Shown here one piece after another: positions 8,345 to 17,433 of a stretch of DNA of 64,000 bases. A program made the translations under genes and the position numbers. Where the stretch lies: NCBI GenBank assembly GCA_031271045.1, contig JAISWO010000004.1, positions 79,939-143,938 on the forward strand. The letters run 5' to 3'. Under the pieces are notes generated by a model. The model saw only the letters and a program-made list of their open reading frames with translations. It was not told the DNA's origin and made no database searches. Origin of the DNA: Tannerellaceae bacterium. Its GTDB lineage: Bacteria > Bacteroidota > Bacteroidia > Bacteroidales > Tannerellaceae. Every line of letters starts with the position of its first letter. Within the stretch, counting starts at the first letter, position 1.

Positions 8345-10810
8345 ATGAACATCTCTTACAACTGGTTAAAAACTTGTCTCGACTTCGACCTGACACCCAC
8401 TGAAGTAGCCGACGCCCTGACTTCCATCGGACTGGAAACCGGTAGCGTGCAGGAATTTCAAACCATCCGCGGAGGACTTCAAGGGCTCGTTGTCGGACAC
8501 GTGCTCACCTGCATAGACCACCCCGACTCCGACCATCTGCACGTCACAACCGTCGACGCCGGCCTTGCCGAACCGCTGCAAATCGTTTGCGGAGCCCCGA
8601 ACGTGGCCGCCGGACAGAAAGTAATCGTCGCACTGCCCGGTACAACCCTATACAAAGGCGATGAAAGCTTCGTCATCCGCAAATCGAAAATACGCGGCCT
8701 TGCATCCAACGGCATGATCTGCGCCGAAGACGAAACAGGCATCGGAACCGCTCACGACGGCATCATCGTGCTGCCTCCCGACGTCGCCCCCGGAACGCCG
8801 GCCAGCGAGTACTACGACGTCAAAAGCGACTACGTGCTCGAAGTCGACATAACGCCCAACCGCGTCGACGCCACCTCGCACTTCGGCGTAGCACGCGACC
8901 TGGCCGCCTACCTCCGGCAAAATAACCTCCCCGCCACCCTCCGGCGCCCTTCCGTCGACGCCTTTTCCATCGACGACCCCACGCCGGCCATCGCCGTGAC
9001 GGTAGAAAACGCCGAAGCCTGCCCGCGCTACTCCGCACTCACCATCCGGGGCGTCACCGTCGGCCAAAGCCCCGCCTGGCTGAAAAATGCACTGACAACA
9101 ATCGGACTGCGACCTATTAATAATGTGGTCGACATCACAAACTACGTCCTGCACGAACTCGGACAACCGCTCCATGCCTTCGACGCCGACCGCATCAAAG
9201 GCAACCGGGTCGTCGTGCGCACATTGCCGGCAGGCACCCAATTCGTCACCCTCGACGAGGTGGAACGTACCCTCACCGACCGCGACCTGATGATCTGCAA
9301 CGCCGAAGAGGGCATGTGCATCGGAGGTGTGTTCGGCGGACTGGATTCCGGCGTGACGGAACGGACAACCAACGTATTCCTTGAGTCGGCCAACTTCAAT
9401 CCGACCTGGATCCGGCAAACGGCCCGTCGCTTTGGCCTCCATACCGACGCCTCCTTCCGCTTCGAACGTGGCCTGGATCCGAACCAGACGCTCTACGTCC
9501 TGCAACGGGCCGCCCTGCTGATACGTGAAATTGCCGGAGGACGGATCACCGGCCCCGTGCAGGACATATACCCTGCACCCGTCGATCCCTGCACCGTAGA
9601 ACTTGCTTATCGCAAGATCAACAGTCTCACCGGCCAAATCATCCCGCCGGCAACCATCAAACATATTCTCGCCGGCCTCGAGATCGACATCCTGGCCGAA
9701 ACAACCGAAGGACTCACCCTCCGGGTGCCCGTCTACCGCATCGACGTAAGGCGCGACGTGGACGTTATCGAAGATATCCTCCGCATCTACGGATACAATA
9801 ATATATGTGTAAGCGACAGCGTCAAATCAAACCTGAACTACCAAACACCGACCGACCGCAGCCACAAACTTCAGCGACTCATCTCCGAACAGCTCTGCGG
9901 CGCCGGATTCAACGAAATACTCAACAACTCGCAGACCCGTTCCTGCTATTACGACGCCCTGACAACCTGGCCCTCCGCCCAATCCGTCATGCTGGCCAAC
10001 GCAATCAGTACCGAACTCAACTGCATGAGGCAAACCCTCCTCTTCGGAGGCCTCGAAAGCATCGAACACAACATCAAACGACAAAATAGCAACCTCCGCT
10101 TCTTTGAATTTGGCAATTGCTACCACTACGACGACGCCCAACGGGCAGACAACGACCCCATCGCAGGATTTACCGAAGACTACCGCCTCGGCCTCTGGCT
10201 CTGCGGCAATCGCGTCGAGAACAACTGGGCGCACCCCAACGAGCCGTCGTCTGTCTACGAGCTCAAAGCCGTCGTGGAACAGGTCCTCGTCCGTTTGGGC
10301 GTCGATATGCGCACCCTTTCGGCCGATCCTCTCGACAACGACATCTTCTCCGCCGGCCAGCTACTGAGCGGAAAAAGTTTCCGTCGCCCCCTGGGCGTCT
10401 ACGGCATCCTGAACCGGAGCCTGCTCAAAGCAATGGACATCGCCCCGGATGTGTATTACGCCGAACTGTCGTGGACGGCGCTGATGAAGGAGATCCTCAA
10501 AAGTAAACCGGCCTTCTCGCCAATCTCCCGCTTCCAAACCGTCAAGCGCGACCTGGCATTGCTCATAGACAAACAAACAACTTTCGCCGAAATCGAACGG
10601 ATCGCCGCCGAAAGCGAGCGCAAACTGCTTCGCCACGTAACCCTCTTCGACGTCTACGAAGGCAAAAATCTGCCGGCCGGCAAGAAGTCCTACGCCGTCA
10701 GCTTCTACCTGCAAAACCCCGAAGGGACTCTCAACGACAAACAAATCGAAAGCATTATGCAGAAAATACAAACCAATCTGGAGCGTCGCCTGAACGCTCA
10801 ACTGAGATAA
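8345..10810 (+). CDS. pheT: Phenylalanine-tRNA ligase beta subunit
   Basis: An 821-residue beta chain of the alpha2-beta2 enzyme that charges tRNA-Phe. Order of domains: N-terminal domain and tRNA-binding OB fold (about 40-150, with GLVVGHV and CGAPN), the B3/B4 editing region (about 210-400, with NNVVDITNYV and GQPLHAFD), the B5 domain, the catalytic-like core (about 480-690) and the C-terminal anticodon-binding FDX-ACB domain (about 725-821, with FQTVKRDLALLID). Full length. Unusually, it is not next to pheS, which lies at 17433-18452 on the other strand. Here it heads a plus-strand run with yebC and folC. Confidence 0.97.
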   Translation: MNISYNWLKTCLDFDLTPTEVADALTSIGLETGSVQEFQTIRGGLQGLVVGHVLTCIDHPDSDHLHVTTVDAGLAEPLQIVCGAPNVAAGQKVIVALPGTTLYKGDESFVIRKSKIRGLASNGMICAEDETGIGTAHDGIIVLPPDVAPGTPASEYYDVKSDYVLEVDITPNRVDATSHFGVARDLAAYLRQNNLPATLRRPSVDAFSIDDPTPAIAVTVENAEACPRYSALTIRGVTVGQSPAWLKNALTTIGLRPINNVVDITNYVLHELGQPLHAFDADRIKGNRVVVRTLPAGTQFVTLDEVERTLTDRDLMICNAEEGMCIGGVFGGLDSGVTERTTNVFLESANFNPTWIRQTARRFGLHTDASFRFERGLDPNQTLYVLQRAALLIREIAGGRITGPVQDIYPAPVDPCTVELAYRKINSLTGQIIPPATIKHILAGLEIDILAETTEGLTLRVPVYRIDVRRDVDVIEDILRIYGYNNICVSDSVKSNLNYQTPTDRSHKLQRLISEQLCGAGFNEILNNSQTRSCYYDALTTWPSAQSVMLANAISTELNCMRQTLLFGGLESIEHNIKRQNSNLRFFEFGNCYHYDDAQRADNDPIAGFTEDYRLGLWLCGNRVENNWAHPNEPSSVYELKAVVEQVLVRLGVDMRTLSADPLDNDIFSAGQLLSGKSFRRPLGVYGILNRSLLKAMDIAPDVYYAELSWTALMKEILKSKPAFSPISRFQTVKRDLALLIDKQTTFAEIERIAAESERKLLRHVTLFDVYEGKNLPAGKKSYAVSFYLQNPEGTLNDKQIESIMQKIQTNLERRLNAQLR

Positions 10811-10837
10811 CGTATAACTTGTAACTGACAAAAATAT

Positions 10838-11551
10838 ATGGGACGAGCATTTGAATATCGCAAAGCAAAAAAATTTAAACGTTGGGGCAATATGGCCCGC
10901 GTATTTACCAAGTTGGGAAAAGAAATCACCATCGCCGTCAAATCCGGCGGACCTGATCCCGACAGCAACCCCCGCCTGCGCGTACTGATGCAGCAGGCCA
11001 AAAAGGAAAACATGCCGAAGGAAAACGTGGAACGTGCCGTCAAAAAGGCAAGCTCCAAAGACTTCACCGACTACAAGGAAATGAACTACGAAGGATACGG
11101 ACCCTTCGGCATCGCCATCTTCGTCGAAACGGCAACCGACAATACGACCCGCACCGTAGCCAACGTACGCAGCTACTTCAACAAGCACGGCGGATCGCTC
11201 GGTACTTCCGGAAGTCTTGAGTTCCTGTTCGAACATAAGTGTGTCTTCCACATAGTCCGCAAAGACGGCATCTCGCTCGAAGATCTCGAACTCGAACTCA
11301 TCGACTGCGGCGTCGACGAGGTCGAAGAAGACGAAGACGAAATCATCCTCTACGGCGAATTTGCCCAAAACTCCGTCATCCAAAAGTACCTCGAAGAAAA
11401 TGGATACGAAATCAACAGCGCCGAGTTCATGCGCATACCCAACGACATGAAAGACGTAACACCCGAACAGCGCGAATCGGTCGAGAAACTGATCGACAAA
11501 TTGGAAGAAGACGAAGACGTACAAAACGTCTTCCATAATATGCGCGAATGA
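10838..11551 (+). CDS. YebC/PmpR (TACO1) family protein
   Basis: A 237-residue YebC-family protein. Family members act as transcription regulators or, as shown for several, help ribosomes translate difficult proline-rich stretches. The hallmark start MGRAFEYRKAKKFKRWGNMA is followed by the typical GGPDPDSNPRL and NMPKENVERAVKKA motifs, the NVRSYFNKHGG segment, and an acidic C-terminal half. It lies 27 bases after pheT and overlaps folC by four bases (ATGA), so the three are probably one operon. Confidence 0.93.
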   Translation: MGRAFEYRKAKKFKRWGNMARVFTKLGKEITIAVKSGGPDPDSNPRLRVLMQQAKKENMPKENVERAVKKASSKDFTDYKEMNYEGYGPFGIAIFVETATDNTTRTVANVRSYFNKHGGSLGTSGSLEFLFEHKCVFHIVRKDGISLEDLELELIDCGVDEVEEDEDEIILYGEFAQNSVIQKYLEENGYEINSAEFMRIPNDMKDVTPEQRESVEKLIDKLEEDEDVQNVFHNMRE

Positions 11552-12831
11552 CCTACGACGAAACCTTGGCCTATCTCTACGCAAGCACGCCGGTGTTCCA
11601 GTTCCAGGGAGCGCCGGCCTACAAGCCCGGCCTCGACACCAGCATCGCCTTAGACAACCACCTCAATAACCCGCACCGCTCCTTCCGCACCATCCACGTC
11701 GCAGGAACAAACGGCAAAGGAACCGTCTGCCATACCCTTGCCGCCATCCTTCAGGAAGCCGGCTACCGGGTCGGCCTCTTTACCTCACCTCACTTAACAG
11801 ACTTCCGCGAACGCATCCGCGTAAACGGCGAAATGATCGGCAAAGATTATGTGGTCGACTTCACAGCCCGCCACCGTGCATTCTTCGAACCGCTCAAGCC
11901 CTCGTTCTTCGAGCTTACCTCGGCATTGGCCTTCGACTATTTCCGCTTCGCACAGGTAGACTTCGCCCTCATCGAAGTCGGCCTGGGCGGACGGCTCGAC
12001 AGCACCAACATCATCACCCCCATCGTGAGCGTCGTCACAAGCATCGGCATGGACCATACGCAATTCCTGGGAAATACGCTGCCCGAAATTGCTGCCGAAA
12101 AGGCCGGCATCATCAAGTCCAACGTACCTGTCGTCGTCGGAGACCTGGCAGACGAATCCCTCTACGAAATCTTCGAACGAAAAGCCCGCGAGATGAACGC
12201 CCCTCTTTTCCGGGCAGCAGACCGGGCGCCCTTGACGAAAGCGCCGGAACGCCCACTCTCCCCCGCCCAACGGTTGAACGAACGAACTATCTTATCGGTC
12301 TTGCACGTACTTGCCGGAGAGCATCTCCCTCCCCTACTCTCTCCAACGATAGCCGCCGGATTCGAAAACGTAACCACCCTCACCGGCCTGCGCGGACGTT
12401 GGGAGGTAATCAGCCGGCAGCCCTTCACTGTCCTCGACACCGGGCATAACGAAGAAGCATGGCGTTTCCTGCCCGCACAAATCGAAGCTGCCTGCCGCGA
12501 CAATCATTGCAAACGGCAGATCCTGCTCATCGGCTTTTCCGAAGACAAAGACATCGACCCCATCCTCGACCGTATGCCGCCCGATGCCTGTTATATTTTC
12601 ACGCAAGCCTCCCTTCGTCGAGCGTTGCCGGTCGCAACCCTGGCCGCCAAAGCCCGCAAACGGAATCTGAAAGGCGACATCTACCCAACCGTAGCCGCCG
12701 CCCTCCAACACCTGCAACAAATCGCCACAAAAGACGACTTCATCTTCATCGGCGGCAGCAACTTCATCGTAGCCGACGCCCTCGCCCACCTGCGCATCCA
12801 TAAAATTTGCACGGAACAGGAAGAGATATAA
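11548..12831 (+). CDS. folC: Bifunctional folylpolyglutamate synthase / dihydrofolate synthase
   Basis: A 427-residue Mur-ligase-like enzyme that adds glutamate to dihydropteroate and then to tetrahydrofolate in the cytoplasm. The P-loop GTNGKGTVCHTLA (about 52-64) is followed by GLFTSPHLTDFRERI, the folate/Mg-binding signature. EVGLGGRLDSTN and GMDHTQFLG follow, and DTGHNEEAW marks the C-terminal domain. Length is normal for the family. Its start overlaps the YebC stop by four bases. Confidence 0.95.
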   Translation: MTYDETLAYLYASTPVFQFQGAPAYKPGLDTSIALDNHLNNPHRSFRTIHVAGTNGKGTVCHTLAAILQEAGYRVGLFTSPHLTDFRERIRVNGEMIGKDYVVDFTARHRAFFEPLKPSFFELTSALAFDYFRFAQVDFALIEVGLGGRLDSTNIITPIVSVVTSIGMDHTQFLGNTLPEIAAEKAGIIKSNVPVVVGDLADESLYEIFERKAREMNAPLFRAADRAPLTKAPERPLSPAQRLNERTILSVLHVLAGEHLPPLLSPTIAAGFENVTTLTGLRGRWEVISRQPFTVLDTGHNEEAWRFLPAQIEAACRDNHCKRQILLIGFSEDKDIDPILDRMPPDACYIFTQASLRRALPVATLAAKARKRNLKGDIYPTVAAALQHLQQIATKDDFIFIGGSNFIVADALAHLRIHKICTEQEEI

Positions 12832-12877
12832 AGCAAAAGCAAGCAGTAATAAGTATGAAACGATCAAATGACAGGAT

Positions 12878-13054
12878 ATGGAACAAACAAAGGTAGCCCA
12901 CCGTTTCTTTCGCGAAGGCGACTTCCCTCTTTTGGAGGATCTGCTTTACGAAGCCATTTTCCAGCCGGAAGGCGCAGACCCCCTGCCACGAAACATTATC
13001 AAAGAACCTGAACAGGATTACATTATGCTGTTAAAGCAAACAAGTATAAAATAA
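12878..13054 (+). pseudogene. N-terminal remnant of a GNAT acetyltransferase
   Basis: A 58-codon frame from the ATG at 12878 to TAA at 13052-13054. Its first 45 or so residues look like the start of a GNAT N-acetyltransferase (REGDFPLLEDLLYEAIF followed by PEG and NIIKEPEQ). The frame then ends in an unrelated short tail, so the acetyl-CoA-binding core is missing. It reads as a 3'-truncated relic behind folC, cut by whatever brought the tRNA terminator next to it. A functional short protein is unlikely. Confidence 0.6.
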
Positions 13055-13055
13055 A

Positions 13056-13092
13056 ATCAGACAGTTACCGAAGTGATCGTAACTGTCTGATT
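13056..13092 (-). terminator. Terminator of the tRNA-Pro transcript
   Basis: A 13-base perfect stem (ATCAGACAGTTAC paired with GTAACTGTCTGAT) with a 10-base loop. On the minus strand it follows the tRNA and is trailed by a T-rich run (TTTTATTTTA), so it serves the tRNA. Confidence 0.75.
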
Positions 13093-13100
13093 GATTATTG

Positions 13101-13175
13101 TCGGGGTACCAAGATTCGAACTTGGGACCCCCTGCTCCCAAAGCAGGTGCGCTAACCGGGCTGCGCTACACCCCG
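13101..13175 (-). tRNA. tRNA-Pro (anticodon TGG)
   Basis: On the minus strand a complete cloverleaf can be folded. The acceptor stem CGGGGTG pairs with TACCCCG with one wobble and discriminator A. The D arm includes AGCCCGGTTAGCGC, the anticodon stem CCTGC/GCAGG holds loop TTTGGGA with anticodon TGG, and the T arm contains GTTCGAATC. The genomic sequence lacks an encoded CCA. Flanked by a strong promoter and a terminator, so it is a single-gene transcript. Confidence 0.95.
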
Positions 13176-13196
13176 ATGCAATTCTTTATTGCGGTG

Positions 13197-13226
13197 CAAA
13201 GATAAGTATTTCTTTTAAATCTCAAA
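13197..13226 (-). promoter_or_regulatory. Promoter of tRNA-Pro (TTTG-N18-TATCTTTG)
   Basis: On the minus strand TTTG (13226-13223) is followed after 18 bases by TATCTTTG (13204-13197), a near-consensus Bacteroidetes vegetative promoter 21 bases before the tRNA. Confidence 0.7.
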
Positions 13227-13310
13227 ATTAGGAAGCCCTGACATCTTTTGATCCCTTCTCATTGACACTCAATCAGGGGGCGCTAAACAATAGAAAGCTA
13301 AGAAATTCAT

Positions 13311-13318
13311 TACCTTTG
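13311..13318 (+). promoter_or_regulatory. -7 box for the MFS gene (TACCTTTG)
   Basis: TACCTTTG matches TAnnTTTG and lies 50 bases before the ATG at 13369. Confidence 0.45.
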
Positions 13319-13368
13319 CCGGCAAAACAATTTATAATAATATTCCAATCTAACTCATACTTATATTT

Positions 13369-14727
13369 ATGACAGAAACTATCAGACGCAAACTGAGTGA
13401 CTCTAAAACAGCCCGCTGGACGGCGTTGCTTATTGTATCCTTTACCATGATGTGCGGTTATTTCATTACCGACGTCATGGCTCCGCTGGAAGATTTATTG
13501 ATGCGCACCTACGACTGGACTTCTACGGAATACGGTTTCTTTTCCGGTGCATACGGCTGGTTCAATGTGATTCTCTTTATGCTGATCCTGGGCGGTATCA
13601 TCCTGGACAAGATGGGTGTGCGCTTTACCGGGCTGATGGCGTGCAGCCTGATGGTAGCCGGAACGTTGATCAAGGCCTACGCTATCTCCGACTTCTTCCC
13701 GCTTGATGGTACGATGGCAGGGTATAAACTACAGGTAATCGTCGCCGGATTAGGCTTCGCCACCTTCGGTATGGGAGCTGAGATAGCGGGCGTTACGGTC
13801 AGCAAGATTATTGTGAAATGGTTTACAGGTCACGAACTAGCCCTTGCGATGGGGCTTCAGGTGGCGTTGGCGCGTATTGGGACCGCCTGCGCTCTTTTCT
13901 TCAGTCTGCCAGTGGCAAACTATTTCCATGCCGTCTCTACTCCGGTATGGATAGGCGCACTGATGCTTTGTATCGGGACTATATCCTTTTTGGTTTACCG
14001 GGTAATGGACCAAAAGCTCGACGCCTCGGAAGAAGCCCTGTCGGGCGGAGGCGAACCGGAAGAAGGATTCATGCTGAGCGACATCAAAATGATCGTGACC
14101 AACAAAGGCTTCTGGCTAATCGCTTTCCTGTGCGTACTGTTCTATTCGGGCGTATTCCCCTTCCTGAAATTTGCCACCAAGCTGATGATATATAAATATG
14201 GTGTAGCTGAAAACCTGGCCGGAAGCATACCCGGCCTCCTGCCGTTCGGCACGATCCTGCTCACGCCGCTGTTCGGCAGCCTGTACGACCGCATGGGCAA
14301 AGGGGCTACCTTGATGCTGATCGGCTCTGTAATGCTAACCCTGGTGCACATCCTTTTTGCCCTGCCGATGCTGAACGAATGGTGGTTTGCCACGTTTGTC
14401 ATGATCCTGTTGGGGATTGCTTTCTCGCTGGTGCCGTCGGCCATGTGGCCTTCGGTGGCGAAGATCATTCCTCAGAAGCAGTTGGGTACGGCCTTCTCGC
14501 TTATCTTCTATGTGCAAAACTGGGGATTGATGGGTGTCCCGATGCTGATAGGCTGGATCATCGACCGCTATGCCCGCTTACCGGGAGAGACTTTGGCATA
14601 CAATTATACGATTCCGATGGCAGTTTTCGCCCTCTTCGGCATACTGGCCATCGTGTTTTCTCTCCTGTTGAAAGCAGAAGACAAGAAGAAATCCTACGGG
14701 CTGGAACGGCCTAACATCCAGAAATGA
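13369..14727 (+). CDS. Major facilitator superfamily transporter
   Basis: A 452-residue inner-membrane carrier with twelve predicted membrane helices in two halves, separated by a charged central loop near residues 215-235 (DASEEALSGGGEPEEG). The loop-2/3 signature appears as GGIILDKMGVRFTG, with a related LYDRMGKGATL in the second half. The substrate cannot be read from sequence; the general form resembles organic anion or sugar-phosphate carriers found widely in Bacteroidales. It is transcribed alone and converges on nadE. Confidence 0.88.
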   Translation: MTETIRRKLSDSKTARWTALLIVSFTMMCGYFITDVMAPLEDLLMRTYDWTSTEYGFFSGAYGWFNVILFMLILGGIILDKMGVRFTGLMACSLMVAGTLIKAYAISDFFPLDGTMAGYKLQVIVAGLGFATFGMGAEIAGVTVSKIIVKWFTGHELALAMGLQVALARIGTACALFFSLPVANYFHAVSTPVWIGALMLCIGTISFLVYRVMDQKLDASEEALSGGGEPEEGFMLSDIKMIVTNKGFWLIAFLCVLFYSGVFPFLKFATKLMIYKYGVAENLAGSIPGLLPFGTILLTPLFGSLYDRMGKGATLMLIGSVMLTLVHILFALPMLNEWWFATFVMILLGIAFSLVPSAMWPSVAKIIPQKQLGTAFSLIFYVQNWGLMGVPMLIGWIIDRYARLPGETLAYNYTIPMAVFALFGILAIVFSLLLKAEDKKKSYGLERPNIQK

Positions 14728-14779
14728 TCCGCTTGCTTCCCGGGGCCGGTTCACCAGTATCCGTCCTCTTTGGAGAAAC

Positions 14780-14817
14780 CACTGCCCGGACTGCCGCAAT
14801 GTCGGCGAAGGGCAGTG
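14780..14817. terminator. Possible terminator between convergent MFS gene and nadE
   Basis: CACTGCCC (14780-14787) pairs with GGGCAGTG (14810-14817), with an inner GCCG...CGGC stem. There is no long T run on either side, so the call is weak. Confidence 0.35.
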
Positions 14818-14818
14818 C

Positions 14819-16738
14819 TTACTTCAAGGAGTCGAGCCAAAGGGTGGAGGCAGCGTCGCTGGGCATTCGCCAGTCACTCCGGGGAGAGAGGCTGATGGAG
14901 CCTACTTTGAGGCCGTCGGGAAGGCAACTGCGTTTGAACTGCTGCGTGAAGAAGCGGAGGAGGAAGAGGCGCAACCATTTGAGGATGCTTTCCTTGTCGT
15001 ATTTGTCTCCGAAAGATTGTTGTGCCAGGTAACTGATTTTTTCTGGCGTAGAGCCGAAACGAAGGAAATGGTATAGGAAGAAGTCATGCAGTTCGTAAGG
15101 GCCGACAAGGTCTTCCGTCTTTTGTACGATATGGCCATCTTCGTCGGCAGGTATCAGTTCGGGACTGATGGGCGTATCGGCAATGTCCAGCAGTGTTTTT
15201 CCGGAAGTCTCATCTACTTTGTTGCGGGCAATCCATTCTACCAGATAACGCACCAGCGTTTTGGGAATACCTGCGTTCACACTATACATTGACATCTGAT
15301 CGCCATTGTAAGTGGTCCATCCGAGGGCTAATTCCGAGAGGTCGCCGGTGCCTACAACCAGGCCGTTTTCTTCGTTGGCAATGTCCATAAGAATCTGGGT
15401 GCGTTCGCGGGCCTGGGTGTTTTCGTAGGTCGTATCGTGTAGAGAAGGATCGTGCCCGATGTCTTCAAAGTGCTGCCGGCAGGCTTTTTCGATGGATATT
15501 TCCCGTAGCGTGACGCCTAAGGAACGGATCAGGTCTTTGGCATTGGTATACGTGCGCTTGGTAGTGCCGAATCCGGGCATGGTAATTCCCAGAATCTGTC
15601 GGCGGGATATTTTTAGCGCGTCGAAGGTCATTACCGTCACCAGCAGCGCCAATGTAGAGTCCAGTCCTCCCGAAATGCCGATCACGGCCGTACGGGCTTG
15701 TATATGCGCTATGCGTTGGGTTAATCCGGCGACTTGTATGTTAAATATCTCTTCGCAACGCTCACGCAAAGCCTCGCCGGAGGGGATAAACGGGTGAGGG
15801 TCGATGAAACGGGTAAGCTTCGTACCGGGATTCGTCGGCAGATGGAAAGGTATCCGGAGGACGTCTGCCGACAGGAAGTGGGCGGCTCCCTGCATAAAGC
15901 TGCGGTTCACCTGCCTGTCGTTTTTCAGGTTATGCACGTCGATTTCGCTGATGAGCAACCGGTCTTCCATTACGAAACGCGCAGATTCTGCCAATATAAC
16001 GCCATTCTCGGCAATGATGCCACCTCCTGCAAAAACCAGGTCCGTGGTCGACTCTCCGTGTCCTGCCATGGCGTAGACATAGCCTGCTATGCAACGGGCG
16101 GATTGCTGGCTTACGAGCGAACGGCGGTAGTGATGCTTGCCGATCAGTTCGTTGCTTGCCGAGAGGTTAAAGAAGATATTCGCGCCCTCCATAGCCAGCA
16201 GGGAACTGGGCGGAACCGGCGTCCAGAGGTCTTCGCATATTTCTACGCCGGCCAATACCTCACCGCCGTCAAAGAGGATATGACTTGAAAGCGGATATTC
16301 CTTGCCGCGGATGCGTATCGTCTTTTCGCGCAGGTCGAAGGCGGAGGTAAACCAGCGCTGTTCCTGGTACTCCTTGCAGTTCGGGATATAGGATTTGGGG
16401 ACTACGCCGAGGATTTCTCCCCGCTGGAAAGCAACGGCTGCATTGATTATCCGGTTTTCCGTAACGAGCGGAAGGCCGACTATGGTGAACAGATCCAGGT
16501 GGGTCGTATCGTGCACTAATTTCAGCAATGCGTCCACGGCGCCGTTAAGCAAGGTTTGATGAGCAAAAAGATCTAAGCAGGTATAGGCCGTAACCGATAA
16601 CTCCGGGAAAGTCATCATCTGCACACCTTGATCTGCTGCTTCGTGCATCAGTTTTTCCATCCGCCCGATATTGTAGAAACAATCCGCCACTCTCACTAAC
16701 GGAACCGCCGCTGCCACTTTTATAAATCCGTAATCCAT
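14819..16738 (-). CDS. nadE: Glutamine-hydrolysing NAD+ synthetase
   Basis: A 639-residue two-domain enzyme that makes NAD+ from deamido-NAD+, ATP and glutamine. The N-terminal nitrilase-fold glutaminase (about 1-290) shows FPELSVTAYTC (catalytic Glu) and GVEICEDLW (catalytic Cys). The C-terminal synthetase carries the ATP-pyrophosphatase loop GISGGLDSTLAL and the later GTGDLSELALGW motif. The frame is open to 16855, but the ATG at 16738 (MDYGFIKVAAA) fits the family and sits about 20 bases downstream of a TATATTTG box, so I chose it. Monocistronic, converging with the MFS gene. Confidence 0.95.
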   Translation of the reverse strand: MDYGFIKVAAAVPLVRVADCFYNIGRMEKLMHEAADQGVQMMTFPELSVTAYTCLDLFAHQTLLNGAVDALLKLVHDTTHLDLFTIVGLPLVTENRIINAAVAFQRGEILGVVPKSYIPNCKEYQEQRWFTSAFDLREKTIRIRGKEYPLSSHILFDGGEVLAGVEICEDLWTPVPPSSLLAMEGANIFFNLSASNELIGKHHYRRSLVSQQSARCIAGYVYAMAGHGESTTDLVFAGGGIIAENGVILAESARFVMEDRLLISEIDVHNLKNDRQVNRSFMQGAAHFLSADVLRIPFHLPTNPGTKLTRFIDPHPFIPSGEALRERCEEIFNIQVAGLTQRIAHIQARTAVIGISGGLDSTLALLVTVMTFDALKISRRQILGITMPGFGTTKRTYTNAKDLIRSLGVTLREISIEKACRQHFEDIGHDPSLHDTTYENTQARERTQILMDIANEENGLVVGTGDLSELALGWTTYNGDQMSMYSVNAGIPKTLVRYLVEWIARNKVDETSGKTLLDIADTPISPELIPADEDGHIVQKTEDLVGPYELHDFFLYHFLRFGSTPEKISYLAQQSFGDKYDKESILKWLRLFLLRFFTQQFKRSCLPDGLKVGSISLSPRSDWRMPSDAASTLWLDSLK

Positions 16739-16758
16739 AGCCACAATATTATTTGCCG

Positions 16759-16766
16759 CAAATATA
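16759..16766 (-). promoter_or_regulatory. -7 box for nadE (TATATTTG)
   Basis: TATATTTG on the minus strand, 20 bases upstream of the chosen nadE start; it supports the shorter start. Confidence 0.6.
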
Positions 16767-16782
16767 CGCCATAATTCAATTC

Positions 16783-17433
16783 TTACAAGCCGGTGTGATG
16801 CTTGCAAGAGGCTTTTATGCCGCACGCTTCGCATTTCGGGTTGCGGGCGGTGCACACGTATCGTCCGTGAAGTATTAGCCAGTGGTGCGCTTTGGGAATG
16901 AGATGGGCGGGGATGTGGGCGACTAATTCTTTTTCTGTTTCTAAGGGGGTCTTGCTGTTATTCGTCAAGCCGATGCGGTTGGCGACGCGGAAGACGTGCG
17001 TATCGACGGCCATCGCCGGACGGTCGTAAACGACCGAGGCGATGACGTTGGCAGTTTTACGCCCAACGCCGGGCAGTTTCTGTAGTTCGCTTACGTCAGG
17101 GGGGACGCGGCCACCGAAGTCGGTCAGGAGTTTCTGAGCCATGCCGACTAAATGTTTCGCTTTGTTATTAGGATAGGAAACGCTCCGGATGTATTCGTAC
17201 ACGGCTTCGGGCGAGGAGGCAGCCATCGCTTCCGGCGTGGGGAAGGCTTCGAAGAGGGCGGGCGTAATCTGATTGACCCGCTTATCTGTGCATTGCGCCG
17301 AAAGGATGACGGCTACGAGCAACTGGAAAGGATCTTTGTACTGTAACTCCGTTTCCGCTACCGGCATATTGGCTTCGAACCAACGGATGATTTCTTTGTA
17401 GCGTTCTTCTTTACGCAGTTCTTCTTTGCGCAT
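16783..17433 (-). CDS. nth: Endonuclease III
   Basis: A 216-residue DNA glycosylase/AP lyase that removes oxidised pyrimidines in base excision repair. The helix-hairpin-helix LPGVGRKTANVI carries the catalytic lysine, and AVDTHVFRV carries the catalytic aspartate. The C-terminal 4Fe-4S loop has the spacing C-X6-C-X2-C-X5-C. A longer frame extends upstream into pheS, but the ATG at 17433 (MRKEELRKEERY) overlaps the pheS stop by one base (TAATG) and fits family length. Co-transcribed with pheS. Confidence 0.95.
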   Translation of the reverse strand: MRKEELRKEERYKEIIRWFEANMPVAETELQYKDPFQLLVAVILSAQCTDKRVNQITPALFEAFPTPEAMAASSPEAVYEYIRSVSYPNNKAKHLVGMAQKLLTDFGGRVPPDVSELQKLPGVGRKTANVIASVVYDRPAMAVDTHVFRVANRIGLTNNSKTPLETEKELVAHIPAHLIPKAHHWLILHGRYVCTARNPKCEACGIKASCKHHTGL

